NCBI RefSeq assembly: GCF_014839805.1
Contig: NC_051124.1
Location: 496,001-560,000 of the forward strand
Direction: 5' to 3'
Source of the DNA: Manduca sexta
Taxonomy: Eukaryota; Arthropoda; Insecta; Lepidoptera; Sphingidae
Length of the DNA: 64,000 bases
In this document: one piece after another, positions 1-10,948 of the stretch
Position numbering within the stretch: position 1 is the stretch's first letter
How the letters are laid out: the number at the start of each line of letters is the position of its first letter
Position numbers and translations under genes: made by a program
The notes under the pieces: model-generated
What the model saw: the letters and a program-made list of their open reading frames with translations, nothing else
Databases searched by the model: none
What the model was told of the DNA's origin: nothing

Positions 1-155
1 ATAGTGGACTACGTAAGCGCGTCGCGTTCCGGGATAAGCCCGTATATATACGGTTCAAACAGGCCGACATAATTGCTGCGTCAGTCGAGGGGTAATTATC
101 TCTTGTCGGTCGACATTCTATTGAACGCGGCTCCACTTACCATCAGATGCTGTGG
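1..155 (-). mobile_element. Repeat family Z, copy 1 (cut by window edge)
   Basis: Read on the minus strand this matches the other Z copies: a CACCTGATGG-like start, a GTCGAC-containing hairpin, then 'ATTATGTCGGCCTGTTTGAA' and the 'CGGAACGCGAC' block. The 3' third lies outside the window. Family Z is defined here from internal copies; its class (SINE-like or MITE-like) is not settled because no coding capacity, tRNA head or clear target-site duplication was found. Confidence 0.7.
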
Positions 156-639
156 AGTCACTCTGCCGCGCTCGTAGATATAAATTCTTACCAACTCAAC
201 GATTTACGATGCATTGTTTCTCATCTGATAGAATCTATAAACAGCCACGTTACATCAAAAGAATCATGGCTGCGCTTATGGCTTACGTCCTTTGACAGTC
301 GCCAGAATTATGCCGGATTATCAACCTGGGAGTATACCGTCTGACACTGGGACGCGAGTCATTAGAATGAGCTAGTACGTTGCGTTTTTATTAGAAAATA
401 GCTATCTAGTTGGTAATTAGTATCTATTAAAAATGAAGCGATAAATAACATTATTAAATAGATAAATATATTAAATAATTATGCTTATCAAGATAATATA
501 TTACCCGGAAATATATAGAAATAACAAAACAGATTACGCACGGTGTCTATATATGAAAGTAATTTTACCAAAAAATATATAATTTAATCTCACTTTAAGC
601 TAGTATGACGTTTTTAATACGCGCACCGTAAAAAAATCC
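156..639. other. AT-rich intergenic DNA
   Basis: Short open frames occur here, but none has domain-like composition, splice signals or recognisable similarity. Nothing supportable seen. Confidence 0.5.
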
Positions 640-1000
640 CACTGCGTCTGATGGTGAGTGTAGTGAGAGCTAGATGGAGTGTCGACTGACGAGGGGTGTA
701 ATCCCTCGCACGTAGACAAAATTATGCCGGCCTATTTTAACCGGATTTACACAGGCTAATCCTAGAATGCGACATTTGCGTGGGCGACTATGCCGTATAA
801 CACCTTGTGTACGGCGGTCGCTATCCGGGTGGATACAATATCCTACCACCAGCATACATGGCTGATTGATGCTTGGAAGGACAGCAACCAATTTATATAT
901 GGTAAAAAGGTGGTGTAACGACAAGGTGTAAAGGTGTTACCCACACCTTGTGTACGGTGGTCGCTATCCGGGCGGATACAAAATATGGCGTGCCACCAGC
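640..1000 (+). mobile_element. Repeat family Z, copy 2, with a repeated 3' segment
   Basis: A full-length Z copy runs from about 640 to 853 (start ACTGCGTCTGATGG, end CCTACCACCAGC). About 88 bases later a second Z 3' segment (941-1000) repeats the 'CTTGTGTACGGTGGTCGCTATCCGGGCGGATA' region and ends in GCCACCAGC. The arrangement fits a nested insertion or partial tandem duplication. The two 3' ends differ by several substitutions, so the duplication is not very recent. Confidence 0.7.
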
Positions 1001-1695
1001 AATCGCCTATTTACTAACATTAATCAGTCTGTAATCTAACTCCGACAGCTAAAGAAAAAACACATTCCGTCTATTGGACTGCCTTTAAGTTAATTATCTC
1101 ACATTCCCACTATATTATTTCCTACAGATATGCGAACAGTACAGACATTACTTCTATCTATTTATTTATAGACCAAGACTGATGAACCACTGATACCTGT
1201 AAAAATAATTATAAGTTTAAATAGAAAATTCCCGGAACATACATTCTCGGTCGGTAATATACAGTCCATGTGCGTCAGATGCTGCTTACCATCAGACCGC
1301 TTGCTCGTTTGTATACTAAAGCAATAAAAATACAGATAATAATAATATTTAATTAAAAATAGATAAATAAAAAGAGATAACTCTACCTTCAATCACTACA
1401 TCACTTCTAATAAACAGCTAAACGAAAAGACAGTTAATAATATATAGATAGATGTTATCTGGTAAATATCAGTGTGCGCAACTGATTATAGATTCTAGTA
1501 AATAATATGTAAAAATAATCAAACACCTTTTGGGAACAGATAGACAGTGGCGCAAGATTGCGTCATTTGTACTTCCGTCAAAAGTCAGAACGCTTTCAAT
1601 GATTCTTTACTAATATATAATTATTACCAAACTAGCAGGACTGAAGGATTATTTTGTTTTTTCAAATTGAAGCTCGGATTTTACTCTTTTATATT
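1001..1695. other. AT-rich intergenic DNA
   Basis: No gene or clear repeat recognised. Runs of A/T and scattered stop codons in all frames. Confidence 0.5.
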
Positions 1696-2720
1696 ATACT
1701 AGCTTTTGCCCGCGGCTCCTGCCCGCGTTATAAAGTTTTCGGGTTAAAGTTTTCCGTTATAAAAGTCACGCTTTATATTTTCCGGGAGCCTATGTTCTTC
1801 CCAGGGTCTCAAACTGTCTCCATACCAAATTTTATCCTAATACGTTGGGTAGTTTTTGAGTTTAACACGTTCGGGAAGACCGATGCAGTGGGGACTTTGT
1901 TTTATGATATATTTTGTAGAACTTTTTAAGAGGAACAAATCCCGTCATAAATTATTGTTGCATAACTTTAACCGTTTACGCAGCGCACGCAACAGAAGCT
2001 CTCAAAACTAATAAATTGTCCCCGTTTTTGCATCATGTTTCATTACTGCTCCGCTCCTATTGGTCATAGCGTGACGATATATATAGCCTATAGCATTCCA
2101 GGAACAAAGGGCTGTCCAACACAAAAAGAATTATTCAGTTCAAACTCCTAGTTTCTGAGATTAGCCATTACTGCTCTGCTCCTATTAGTCATAGCGTGAT
2201 GATATATAGCCTATAGCACTTCACGAACAAAGGGCTATCCAATACAAAAAGATTTTTAGTTCCAACCGGTAGTTCCTGAGATTAGCCATTACTGCTCTGC
2301 TCCTATTGGGTATAGCGTGATGATATATAGCCTATAGCACTCCACGAACAAAAGGCTATCCAACGCAAAAATAATTTTTCAGTTTGGACCGGTAGTTCCT
2401 GAGATGAGCCATTACTGCTCCGCTCCTATTTGGGTATAGCGTGATGATATATAGCCTATAGCACTCCACGAACAAAGGGCTATCCAACGCAAAAGAATTT
2501 TTCAGTTTGGACCGGTAGTTCCTGAGATTAGGCATTACTGCTCCGCTCCTATTGGGTATAGCGTGATGATATATAGCCTATAGCACTCCACGAACATAGG
2601 GCTATCCAACACAAAATAATTTTTCAGTTTGGACCGGTAGTTCCTGAGATTAGCGCGTTCAAACAAACAAACAAACAAACAAATAAACAAACTCTTCAGC
2701 TTTATATAATAGTATAGATT
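1696..2720 (+). mobile_element. Repeat family V, copy 1, with internal tandem array
   Basis: It begins with ACTAGCTTTTGCCCGCGGCT, the hallmark start of a very common lepidopteran interspersed repeat, and carries the internal 'GGGAGCCTATGTTC' block typical of that family. It ends with 'GATTAGCGCGTTC', a (CAAA)n stretch at about 2660-2691, and CTTTATATAATAGTATAGAT near 2700-2719. Its middle is expanded into a tandem array, described separately. No coding capacity. Confidence 0.7.
2041..2654 (+). repeat. Tandem array, five units of about 123 bp
   Basis: Units start at 2041, 2166, 2287, 2410 and 2533, each with CATTACTGCTCYGCTCCTAT. They contain 'TAGCGTGATGATATATAGCC' and 'GAACAAAGGGCTATCCAA', and the boundary reads 'GTTCCTGAGATTAG'. 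Unit lengths are 125, 121, 123, 123 and 122. Units 3-5 are more alike than units 1-2, so the array probably grew from the 3' side by unequal exchange or slippage. It sits inside a family V repeat whose other copies here carry at most one such unit. Confidence 0.9.
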
Positions 2721-3992
2721 ATATGTAGTCTAGCGGCCGAAATTCAACCGACGAATTTAAAATAATAATATTTCAAACACATATAATATATATATTTAAT
2801 ATATTTTAATTTTCTGCACTGCTCTACATGAAGATTTCTTATGTTAACGAATGTTAGACATTAAAAGAAAAAGGAAAATAATAATATAAATAACACCGAT
2901 AAGAATCGTAAATGCGTTTATTTCAAAGTCCTCTACACTAGTTCATGCTTCATCCCGGGATAAAAAAGAAAATGGAATGTAGCATATAGAATTTAGGGCA
3001 AATATAGCGTCCATTAAGTAAAAGATTTTTCAAAATCGGTTGAGTAATTTGATTTTCATATAAAGTTTAATCCCCTATTTCAACCCTGTAGGACATGAAT
3101 TTAGAGGATTAATTAAAAAAATACTCTTTGTAATGGTCACTTAACTTATTTAAGGAATCGTATTCCATATTTTCATGCTTCTAATTTAAACCTAGTGGTT
3201 ACGTTTGTGCATTCATTGAACAGTCAGCCTTATATGGGACTTACTGAACACAGTTATATAGGATGTAACTCACTTTGGGGACGAATATTCGAAAAATTGT
3301 TCCTCTGATATGTCAGCAAATCATGTACAAAATGCGTCGTATCTAAAATAGCATCTGATGTAGGTAATGCATTGCAGCACCCGCTAATCAGCGTTAAGAT
3401 TTTTGAAGTGGGTATTTTATTATCTTATAAAATTCTTTGCCACTAGACTTAATGTAGGATGTATTATCCTTTTACTAAGGTAGATCGGGTGTAGTATGTA
3501 TAGATGGATCATCTATTATTGTCTACAAAACAACTACATAACCAAGCTGACATTTTTAAAAATCTGATAAAAATTCTATCTTATTTCCCAAAGGAGCAAA
3601 TTAGATAAAATTAGCCTATGTCTTAATCCAGGACATAGTCTTTCCGTGTGCTAGATATCACGAAATCTATTAAATTTTTACTGCGTTTACTTGTACTGTA
3701 CTTGTAACAAACAAACATCCAAACAGCAACAATAAAACAGCACAGTTATATTTTATTCCATACAACTCTGACACGGGAGGAGCTGCGAGCCAAAGCTAGT
3801 AATATAATACGAATCATTAATTAGTTTTATCAACATGGATAATTTTTGCGTGGTCAATGCAGACAATTGTAAAAATGACACACGCTATCCAGAAATCTGC
3901 AATGCAGTCACAGTGGCTTGATATCAGACTTGCGTCATTATTTACCGTGGTGTCTGAGAAAATCACTGATAACCACTATCAACATGGCTAAC
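2721..3992. other. Intergenic DNA with decayed family V pieces
   Basis: Mostly AT-rich. Likely V fragments lie at about 2985-3080 (+, 'TTTTTCAAAATCGGTTGAGTA'-like block), 3585-3725 (+, 'GCCTATGTCTTAATCCAGGAC' followed by AACAAACATCCAAACA) and 3770-3800 (-, 'GCTGCGAGCCAAAGCTAGT'). No gene seen before the EF-hand gene promoter. Confidence 0.5.
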
Positions 3993-4029
3993 TATATAAA
4001 CTAACTGGCCCGCCGACAAGTCATCAGTT
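3993..4029 (+). promoter_or_regulatory. Core promoter of the EF-hand gene: TATA box and initiator
   Basis: TATATAAA lies at 3993-4000, and the arthropod initiator TCAGTT lies at 4024-4029 with its A at 4026. This puts the first T of the TATA box about 33 bases upstream of the inferred start, close to normal spacing. The inferred 5' leader is only about 22 nt and leads into CAACCATGG, a good insect start context. Motifs are seen directly; the exact start site is inferred. Confidence 0.7.
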
Positions 4030-4047
4030 AAACTTGAAACAGCAACC

Positions 4048-4587
4048 ATGGTTTCCGACTTCAGAAAGAAGAAGCTCCTCCACGTCTTCACCGCTTTCTT
4101 TGACACCAATGGAAGTGGTACCATCGATAAGAAAGACTTCGAACTGGCCATTTCAAGAATATCGCAGATGAGAGGCTGGAAGGCCGGCGACGCTAAATAC
4201 AAAGAGGTAGAAAATGCGCTTAACCAGGTTTGGGAAGGATTAAGCAAAGCCGATACCGACAACGACGGTCAAGTGTCTAAGGACGAGTGGATTGCGCTGT
4301 GGGACAACTACTCCAGCAACCCTGCTGACTGGCAGAACGTTTACTGCAAGTTCATCTTCCAACTGGAGGACGCCAGCAATGATGGCTCCATTGACAGCGA
4401 GGAGTTCTCCTCTGTCTATGCCTCCTTCGGGCTGAACAAGGCCGAGGCTGTCGCTGCTTTCCAGAAGATGTCTTCGGGCAAAGCATCCGTCTCCTGGGCC
4501 GAGTTCCAGGGTCTCTTCAAGGAGTACTTCTCCGCTGAGGACATGAACGCACCGGGCAACTTCATCTTTGGCAAAACTAGCTTCTAA
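4048..4587 (+). CDS. Sarcoplasmic calcium-binding protein / juvenile hormone diol kinase-like EF-hand protein
   Basis: An intronless 179-residue ORF opens at CAACCATGG and ends with TAA. It carries four EF-hand units. Loop 1 (residues 19-30, DTNGSGTIDKKD) has Asp instead of the usual Glu at position 12. Loop 2 (69-80, DTDNDGQVSKDE) is canonical. Loop 3 (108-119, DASNDGSIDSEE) is near-canonical. Loop 4 (about 141-152) lacks the acidic ligands and probably does not bind calcium. Length, loop pattern and the C-terminal NFIFGKTSF match the invertebrate sarcoplasmic calcium-binding protein family. In moths this family includes proteins described as juvenile hormone diol kinase, which phosphorylate JH diol in the cytosol. 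Sequence alone does not separate a calcium-buffer role from a kinase role. The ORF is markedly GC-richer than its surroundings, as expected for a well-expressed gene. It has a TATA/initiator promoter upstream and AATAAA downstream. Confidence 0.95.
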   Translation: MVSDFRKKKLLHVFTAFFDTNGSGTIDKKDFELAISRISQMRGWKAGDAKYKEVENALNQVWEGLSKADTDNDGQVSKDEWIALWDNYSSNPADWQNVYCKFIFQLEDASNDGSIDSEEFSSVYASFGLNKAEAVAAFQKMSSGKASVSWAEFQGLFKEYFSAEDMNAPGNFIFGKTSF

Positions 4588-4641
4588 GTGCTTGGACATT
4601 TTTGTTTGATCTGCAGTATGTAAGTAAATTGTATTTAAATT

Positions 4642-4647
4642 AATAAA
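4642..4647 (+). terminator. Polyadenylation signal of the EF-hand gene
   Basis: AATAAA lies 55 bases after the stop codon, followed by a T-rich, GT-containing stretch (TTATGTTGTTTATTC) suitable as the downstream element. Cleavage is inferred at about 4660-4680. Confidence 0.7.
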
Positions 4648-4689
4648 TTATTTTATCTATTATTTATGTTGTTTATTCTTTTATCTGTG

Positions 4690-5970
4690 TTGCGGTGTCT
4701 CTTTACTCTAAATCAAATGCATTGATCATAAATCTTAAGTTGCATTATCGTAGAGATAAAATGCAATTGCACAATAAATTAAAAAAATATTTATTTATTG
4801 ATATTCCAAAACTTCCGGACACAATATGTCGAGTAGTGTTATCTTAAATTAACAAAATAGTCTTAAATTAAAACATTTACCTCTTTAAGCAATATCTTCG
4901 CAAACATTTTAAATATCCTGAAATTATAATAGGCTATTTTCAATTTGCCAATTTTAGAAGCTTACTAACCATTTAACGTATTCGGCAAATAGTTCCGTTA
5001 CTAAATGTTACTAATATGTTCTTATGATCCATAAGATGCGGCAAACGATCTCACTTCGGATGCTTGTTGCCTCGCAGCAGTTGAACTTTAACTTCCACTA
5101 TTATTTCGCTTTAAGGCTCATTAAGATGTTGTTTTATTGTTTGTCTCTAGTGTTTTATAACTTTAACACGTAATAAAGTGACATTAATGTTTTAACATTT
5201 ACATTATGTTTTTATTGTGCTATTTTATCCTATTTCATAATCAAGTGAATGTTACTTCCCATTTAACGCAATAAATAGCTAATATGGACTACACTTATTC
5301 GATGCCAATTTATTATTAAGCGTATTAATCAGCATCATTTCTCATTTGATAACTGTTATATTTTGACGGAGAACTTTCACAAAATATAATAAAAAACGGA
5401 TTATCTAATATGATCACAGCATAATGTCATATACACAAACTCAAACTCATACTTTTTGTGCCCAAAAGGGTAAGCAGAAGCGCAATTAGACCACCTACTG
5501 TCGACTAAGTGATAGGGAGCGAGCCTAACGGCGTTTAAGGGCCAAAGATAGGCATCTTATTATATATCACAAGCAAGGAAGTTACCGACAGATAATCGCT
5601 ATATGAAAGCAATAAAAGCCACTTAGTTACTTACAAATAGTTTAATATAACCAACAGCCGCAAAGTATTTCATATTCTCCGCGTTCCTTTAAATAATTTA
5701 TACTTTAAAAACAAACTGTATCAGGTGATGTTCTGGTCCGTAGATAATTTAAAAGTGTATTTATAAGCCCTTCTTTGTGCGAACAAATTGAGTTTTAAAT
5801 TTTTTACAGTTTTGACTGTGTAATATCGTGATATGTTGCTTTATTCTGGATGGCTAAGTGACCACACTAGAGTGTATAAATTTGATATACTTCAAAACAC
5901 AGCTATGAGATAGTCAACGAAATTGGAAAAATTCCGATCGAATATTATAAAGACAAATAAAAAAAGGATA
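4690..5970. other. Intergenic DNA downstream of the EF-hand gene
   Basis: AT-rich, no gene recognised. A short decayed 3' piece of SINE family X on the minus strand is likely at about 5445-5505 (AAAAGGGTAAGCAGAAGCGCAATTAG). Confidence 0.5.
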
Positions 5971-5971
5971 C

Positions 5972-6178
5972 TAGTGTTTTCTCGCGGTTTCGCCCTCGTG
6001 AAAGATTATTACTCGGATAAAAGTCCCGCTATATATATTTTCCCAAGAAAATAGCCTATATCCTTCCCAGTCTCAAATTATCTCCTTACCGAATTTCATT
6101 AAAATCCGTTCGGTAGTTTTAAAGCTTATCGTGTTCAGACAGACTTGACTTGTTTTATAATAATATTATGAAAGGATA
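5972..6178 (+). mobile_element. Repeat family V, copy
   Basis: Starts ACTAGTGTTTTCTCGCGGTT and carries 'AAATAGCCTATATCCTTCCC', 'CCGAATTTCATTAAAATCCG' and 'TTCGGTAGTTTTAAAG', ending near TTTTATAATAATATTATGAA. This is the usual order of V blocks. Confidence 0.7.
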
Positions 6179-7540
6179 TATATTGACTGTAATTACACAA
6201 TGAAACTGCGATTGCGGTTAACTCAAGACTGATTTATTATAATGCGGGTGGTTATAAGTATGACATTTAAGATTACCCCACAATACATTACATTGACAAA
6301 AAATAGTGCTATTCATCATGTCAAGAGATACCTATTATATTTTTAGCCAGGATGAAAAATAAATACTTCTTCAGTGACTCTATGGCCTTCAAGTAAATTT
6401 ATCGGTATCTTTCATACCATAAATATCGTGTGTATTAGCGACTGAGTTATGGGCCGTCCATTGTCCGGACACGCATCAGCATAGCCTTTGTTTCACCACA
6501 GTTTTAGGCGAGCCATTTTATCACGACTTATAAATAAAGCGTAACAAAATTAGCAAAATTAAACGGGTCAAGAGATTCTCATTTAGACAAAGTGGTCGGT
6601 TTGTAATAAATAAAAAAAAGATTACTCGAACAGTGGGAATAATGCGGACATTTTTGTTGGAATACGAAGAGTGCTAATTACGAGGTAAATTATCGTGTTG
6701 CCCGGCCTGAGGTAGCTTGTGACGTAAGAGGGAGGCTGCAGCGGAGCTGTAATTTGCGAAATAAAATTGTTACTCTTTAGTAGTTTTATTTCTGAATGGA
6801 GTGGAATTTAACTTATTTTTGATTCGGGTGCTGTGCAGTATATGTGATAAAATTTATGTGTATGATACTTTTTAAAGAAGGTTACATATTTTAATTCATT
6901 AATAGAATTCCACAATCTAGGCTGTTTTCTTACGTTCCCTTTGCCTGTAAAAATATTTTTTTATCACAACTCATCACTTAATTTTTAATTTAAATAAAAT
7001 TAATGTAAGTATAATTCTTTTTAAGGGTTTTATGGCTTTTTTCTTTAACCCCGCCGATCCCCCAGTCCTTGGGGCACCTCCCCGTTTCGGGCACTAACTC
7101 GAGGGCCTGCCCGGAGTGCCTTCGGGATATTTATTACGCTGTTATTACGCGTAATCTGCGTTAAAATCTACCTGCTTTATTATATGATCTCGCAATTATT
7201 AATACTGGGAAGTATGAAAAATTACTTGTCCCCCGGGACACTCGACGTTTTAGGGAACTTTTTACCTTAATATTGGATTTGGGATAAATATGTGGATTTT
7301 AGGTTTTGGAACTTTATTTTGTTTGGTTACGTTTCAAATTGTATTGGACTGGCGTGTTTATGTTTCGAGTTTGTCAGTTCGACCTACAAGGCAGTTGGAG
7401 CAATTGTTATATCAAATGAGGGTGATGTTGATCTTTTACTATAAATAGGCGCTTCTGAAGTAACATATAAACGGCTTGACATGGTTTTAACAATAATATT
7501 ACTAATTATTATTATTATTTTACGGTCATGGAATAGTGAC
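6179..7540. other. Intergenic DNA with one GC-rich patch
   Basis: No gene recognised. A GC-rich island at about 7046-7130 (containing CCCCAGTCCTTGGGGCACC and CGAGGGCCTGCCCGGAGTGC) stands out against AT-rich flanks and is probably a remnant of a retroelement; no ORF spans it. Confidence 0.4.
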
Positions 7541-7767
7541 GCGACTGCATCTGATGGTAAGTGGAGTGGGGTCCAGTAGAATGTCGACTGACGAGAGATG
7601 ATTACCCCTTGGTAGTCGACAGAATTATGCCGGTCTGTTGAAACCGGATATACACAGGCTGATCCCGGGGAACCGATCTTACGTGGGCAACTATGGCAGG
7701 TTTTAACACCTTTCTTATGTATTGCGGTCGCTATCCGGGCGGATATAAAATATATCTTACCACCAGC
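7541..7767 (+). mobile_element. Repeat family Z, copy 3 (near consensus)
   Basis: 227 bp from GCGACTGCATCTGATGG to ACCACCAGC with all blocks in order: hairpin with two GTCGAC arms, ATTATGCCGGTCTGTTGAAA, CCGGATATACACAGGCTGAT, CTTACGTGGGCAACTATGGC, GCGGTCGCTATCCGGGCGGA. One of the best-preserved copies. Confidence 0.8.
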
Positions 7768-8252
7768 AAATACGACGGATAATACAACGATAGTTTTAAA
7801 TTATTATATATTTTATAATACAACGGATCATAATCTCCAGTTGATCCTCACCGTTATTATACCCGACTGCATTAAGGTTCAAAATACTTTGCGCACATTT
7901 CAAACGTATTTGACCCGGTTTAAAAGGAAAAAGAAATAATTACTATAAAAGCGTTTTTTCCAGCAGTACTTGGCCGAGTCGCTGTATCGTCAGCGGGCAA
8001 GTCGCCAAGTGGCTGAGGCGATAATTAGAATAAATGTGATAGCAATTAGCTCTGGGCTATCTAGATACCATTTAGTTGTGGCTTAATAAATGGGGATAAA
8101 CTTAGAGTTCTATTTACATACAGACCTGATGGTAAATATACAGGAATTCAAGCCAACTATTATGCTGAGTGAGGATTGTAATAAAGAATTTATAGTAGTC
8201 TAAATATAATTGTGAATTAGGTTTTCTTTTTTTATACGACAATGTAGCTACA
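7768..8252. other. Intergenic DNA
   Basis: No gene, repeat or RNA recognised. Confidence 0.4.
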
Positions 8253-8468
8253 TTGCACTTAATGGTTAGCCGGATAGGGCTAAGATAGGTAGGTTAATGT
8301 CGACTGAAGCGAAATGATTATGTTTTGCCAGTCGACATTATTATGCCGGCCTGTTTGAAACCTACACAGATTTATCTCGTAACGCTACATTCTTTGGCCG
8401 CTATGACGGGTTTTAACAACTTGTTTATGGTGGTCACTATCCAGGCGAATATATATCGGAACACCAAC
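8253..8468 (+). mobile_element. Repeat family Z, copy 4 (diverged)
   Basis: Retains AATGTCGACTG, CCAGTCGACATTATTATGCC, 'CCGGCCTGTTTGAAACC', TGACGGGTTTTAACAAC and a mutated 'GGTCACTATCCAGGCG' block. Several small deletions. Confidence 0.75.
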
Positions 8469-8859
8469 ATTTTCTGTTCCTCAAAGTACGTGACTCAAAG
8501 TAACACTGGTTTGTTTTTGTGGATGTGGCCAGACTGATCCTTGAACGGGGCTACACGAAGCCACTATATTAGATTTTAGCAGTTGTAGACACGATAGCCG
8601 TTATCTAGTTTACAAAGTATTTTAGAGAACCTTCACTAGGAATTATTCCATAACATAATATTTCACATCCTCTTATTCATGTATTGGCGGTGTACATTGA
8701 CTGCGGTATAATTTCGGTTTCCAGTTAAAAAAATACTGCACAAATTTTATGTGACAAAACAACGGGATTGGAATTTGTGTTGACCATGGCTAGATCTGGA
8801 TGTATAGGTTTCTACATAGTTCTTTAGGCATTTTATGAATGTGACGTCTTTTTTTTTAG

Positions 8860-9038
8860 AATTTCCGTATCCGCATTGCGGTCTCCCAGACATGCCGTCA
8901 CGCTGTCAGGTTGTCACGCCAGCAGGCATGAGCTATGGAGATGGCACGCTCATTCAATTTGTCTCTTCATACGGCCATTGGAATCAAGTGACGTCATATT
9001 TCAGTCAGCCTGTGGCAGCGGACTTTTTGCAAGTTTAG
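8860..9038 (+). pseudogene. Possible exon or remnant with a sushi (CCP)-like segment
   Basis: A long T-run ending in TTTTAG (acceptor AG at 8858-8859) precedes an open frame reading EFPYPHCGLPDMPSRC, then AGMSYGDGTLIQF. The Cys-Gly-x-Pro opening and the Tyr-Gly-x-Gly-Thr-x-Ile-x-Phe run are typical of complement control protein (sushi) modules, which occur in insect modular serine proteases. The second module cysteine expected just after the Phe is missing (FVSS), so the piece is either cut by an intron here or decayed. The frame stops at 9038. The acceptor and residues are visible; the family call is inference and weak. Confidence 0.25.
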
Positions 9039-9867
9039 AGATCCATTGGAAGTTTGCTGCTGACGAAGGCTGGTTTAATTTTGAATTTTGTCCTTCATAT
9101 AATCCCTGATAAGTTCAATTGCAAGGAGATTCAGTTGTGTACTAGAAATATTTCATGATTTTATGAGTATGTACCTAGTTGGTGTACCACCTATCCGCAC
9201 TAAACGGATTTCATTCTTCTTTTAACATGCGCACTAAAGCACTGCGCAGTCGCTGTTATCTGTTGCACTAGAACCAAGACAAAACAGCGCCAACAAACTG
9301 TATCATTTTCGTTTCTTATTAGGAAGCTGAATATCGCTTCAATAACATGGTTCTATCACTTATGCTGAATTACAGAATATTTTCCATCAGGTACAAACAA
9401 GAAAAATTACACACCTACATCACGCATTTATCCCAGAAGGGGTATGCAGAAGCGCAGCCAGGGCACCCACCTTTTGCCAAAACAAATTCTTTAAAAAATA
9501 CTAAGTAAAAAGGGCAGGACTTAGTGATACAATGTACAAAAAAATAACTTGATCCTTACATGTACGGAACAGTGTCGAGTGGCGCGGTTCGCGGCTATCT
9601 TCCGTCACACGTATAAGCGCGGCGCTCGCACGGCGCGCCGCTGCATTGTGACCGAGCCGCGAAACACCGCAGGTGGTACAGCTGGCCTATTGTATTATTA
9701 CAGACTGACACAACTATTTAAAGCTACGGCTCCAAAAGAGTCTGAAGACGAGTTTGATACTTCAAAAATGACATAGGCAAATAGAATGATTTTTGTATGA
9801 TATTATAAATTTCAGTTTGAGGGATGATGTGGCTATTCGAACTATGAGTATTAGGAGATTTCATATC
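9039..9867. other. Intergenic DNA with a CpG-rich patch
   Basis: A decayed X-type 3' piece (-) lies at about 9405-9475 (AGAAGGGGTATGCAGAAGCG). A CpG-dense patch at about 9575-9665 includes GCGCGGCGCTCGCACGGCGC. A 75-codon ORF over it has no recognised similarity. No clear core promoter motif found. Confidence 0.4.
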
Positions 9868-10137
9868 TAACTAACTTTTGCTTGCGGCTTCGCCTGCGTG
9901 AAAATGCTTTCTTACTATAAAAGTCAATAAAACACTGTACGAAGTCAGCGCTATCTATTTACAGAGTTACATTTTAAATTTGGGATAAAAATGGTCATCT
10001 ATGTGTTAGTACAGGACATAATCCATCTATACCCCAAACTAAATCCAAATTCATTCAGCTGTTTCTGCATTTACTTCTAATAAAAATACAAACATTCAAA
10101 CAATATCAATCCAAACTTATGCTTTTATAATATTAAA
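9868..10137 (+). mobile_element. Repeat family V, copy
   Basis: Starts CTAACTTTTGCTTGCGGCTT and ends with TGCTTTTATAATATTAAAGT; it has the internal 'CTATGTGTTAGTACAGGACA' and 'ATTCATTCAGCTGTTTCTGC' blocks of the family. Confidence 0.7.
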
Positions 10138-10477
10138 GTAAGATACCATCACAAAAAATACCTAATGCCGTATCCAAAACTGAGTTCACCCTTTCTCACA
10201 TCATGTTCATTGCAGGCAATCGGTTCTGTGACAGCGCAGAATAGTGGACGCCTGAACACTGAGGTCGCACCGGTCAAAAAATATTGGCCGTAGATAGATG
10301 AAAGCCAAACCAGACAGCTCTATTTCATTTCGGATTTGGAAAAAAACTCGTTTATTGCAGAATTTGATTTATAACTCATTGGTTTTGGAAGGATTGAATT
10401 AAGTTTCGAATTATTTGGCAAGCCAACGATGGTCTTATGTTAGGACTAACGTTGTATTTTTAAATGGGAATTTTAAC

Positions 10478-10574
10478 CTGATAGAGTAGGGTCCAGAGAA
10501 TGTCGCCTGACGATAGATGCCTCTCGCTAGTCGATACAATTATGTCAGCCTGTTTGAAACCGGATAAACACATC
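10478..10574 (+). mobile_element. Repeat family Z, 5' fragment
   Basis: Matches Z from GGGGTCC through the hairpin to 'CCTGTTTGAAACCGGATAAACACA', then stops abruptly at a different sequence. Confidence 0.65.
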
Positions 10575-10800
10575 ATAGGAAAAGGCAGGGAGAGAGGTTT
10601 CGGTATGCTCTCGTTGTAGGGCATATACAGGGGTAGGGACTCGGTCCAATGCTCGCTCCGATGATGCTATACTCCCGAGTGGCGACATTGAGCTGTAAGA
10701 CCGGTGAAACAGACACAACTGTTCCACTCACCCTCCAAGTGGCGGTAGCGATAACGCGATATTTACCCGCAAAAAAAAAAAAATTGGTAGGTTTGTTCAC
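10575..10800 (+). repeat. Unclassified poly(A)-ended segment
   Basis: A moderately GC-rich stretch ends in CGATATTTACCCGC followed by 13 A (10771-10783). The A-tail next to truncated Z and S elements suggests the 3' end of a retroposed sequence on the + strand. Only one copy in the window, so its family cannot be named. Confidence 0.4.
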
Positions 10801-10948
10801 AATGTTTTCCTTCACCGTTAAAGCAAGCGATAATTGACAAAGAATACACAGATGATTTTAGAAAAGTCAGAGATATGTACCTTTGCGTTTTGAACCTGCG
10901 GACATTAGTCTCGGCAGTCCGTTACACTTCCAACTGGGCTATCGCCAC
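10801..10948 (-). mobile_element. SINE family S, 5' half only
   Basis: On the minus strand this is the tRNA-like head (GGCGATAGCCCAGTTGG as A box, CGCAGGTTCAAAACG as B box) through the 'TTAACGGTGAAGGAAAACAT' block, lacking the 3' half and (ATT)n tail. Confidence 0.8.

Noticed and set aside
4240..4599. 119-codon minus-strand ORF opposite the EF-hand gene
   Set aside because: A shadow of the GC-rich coding strand; no motif.
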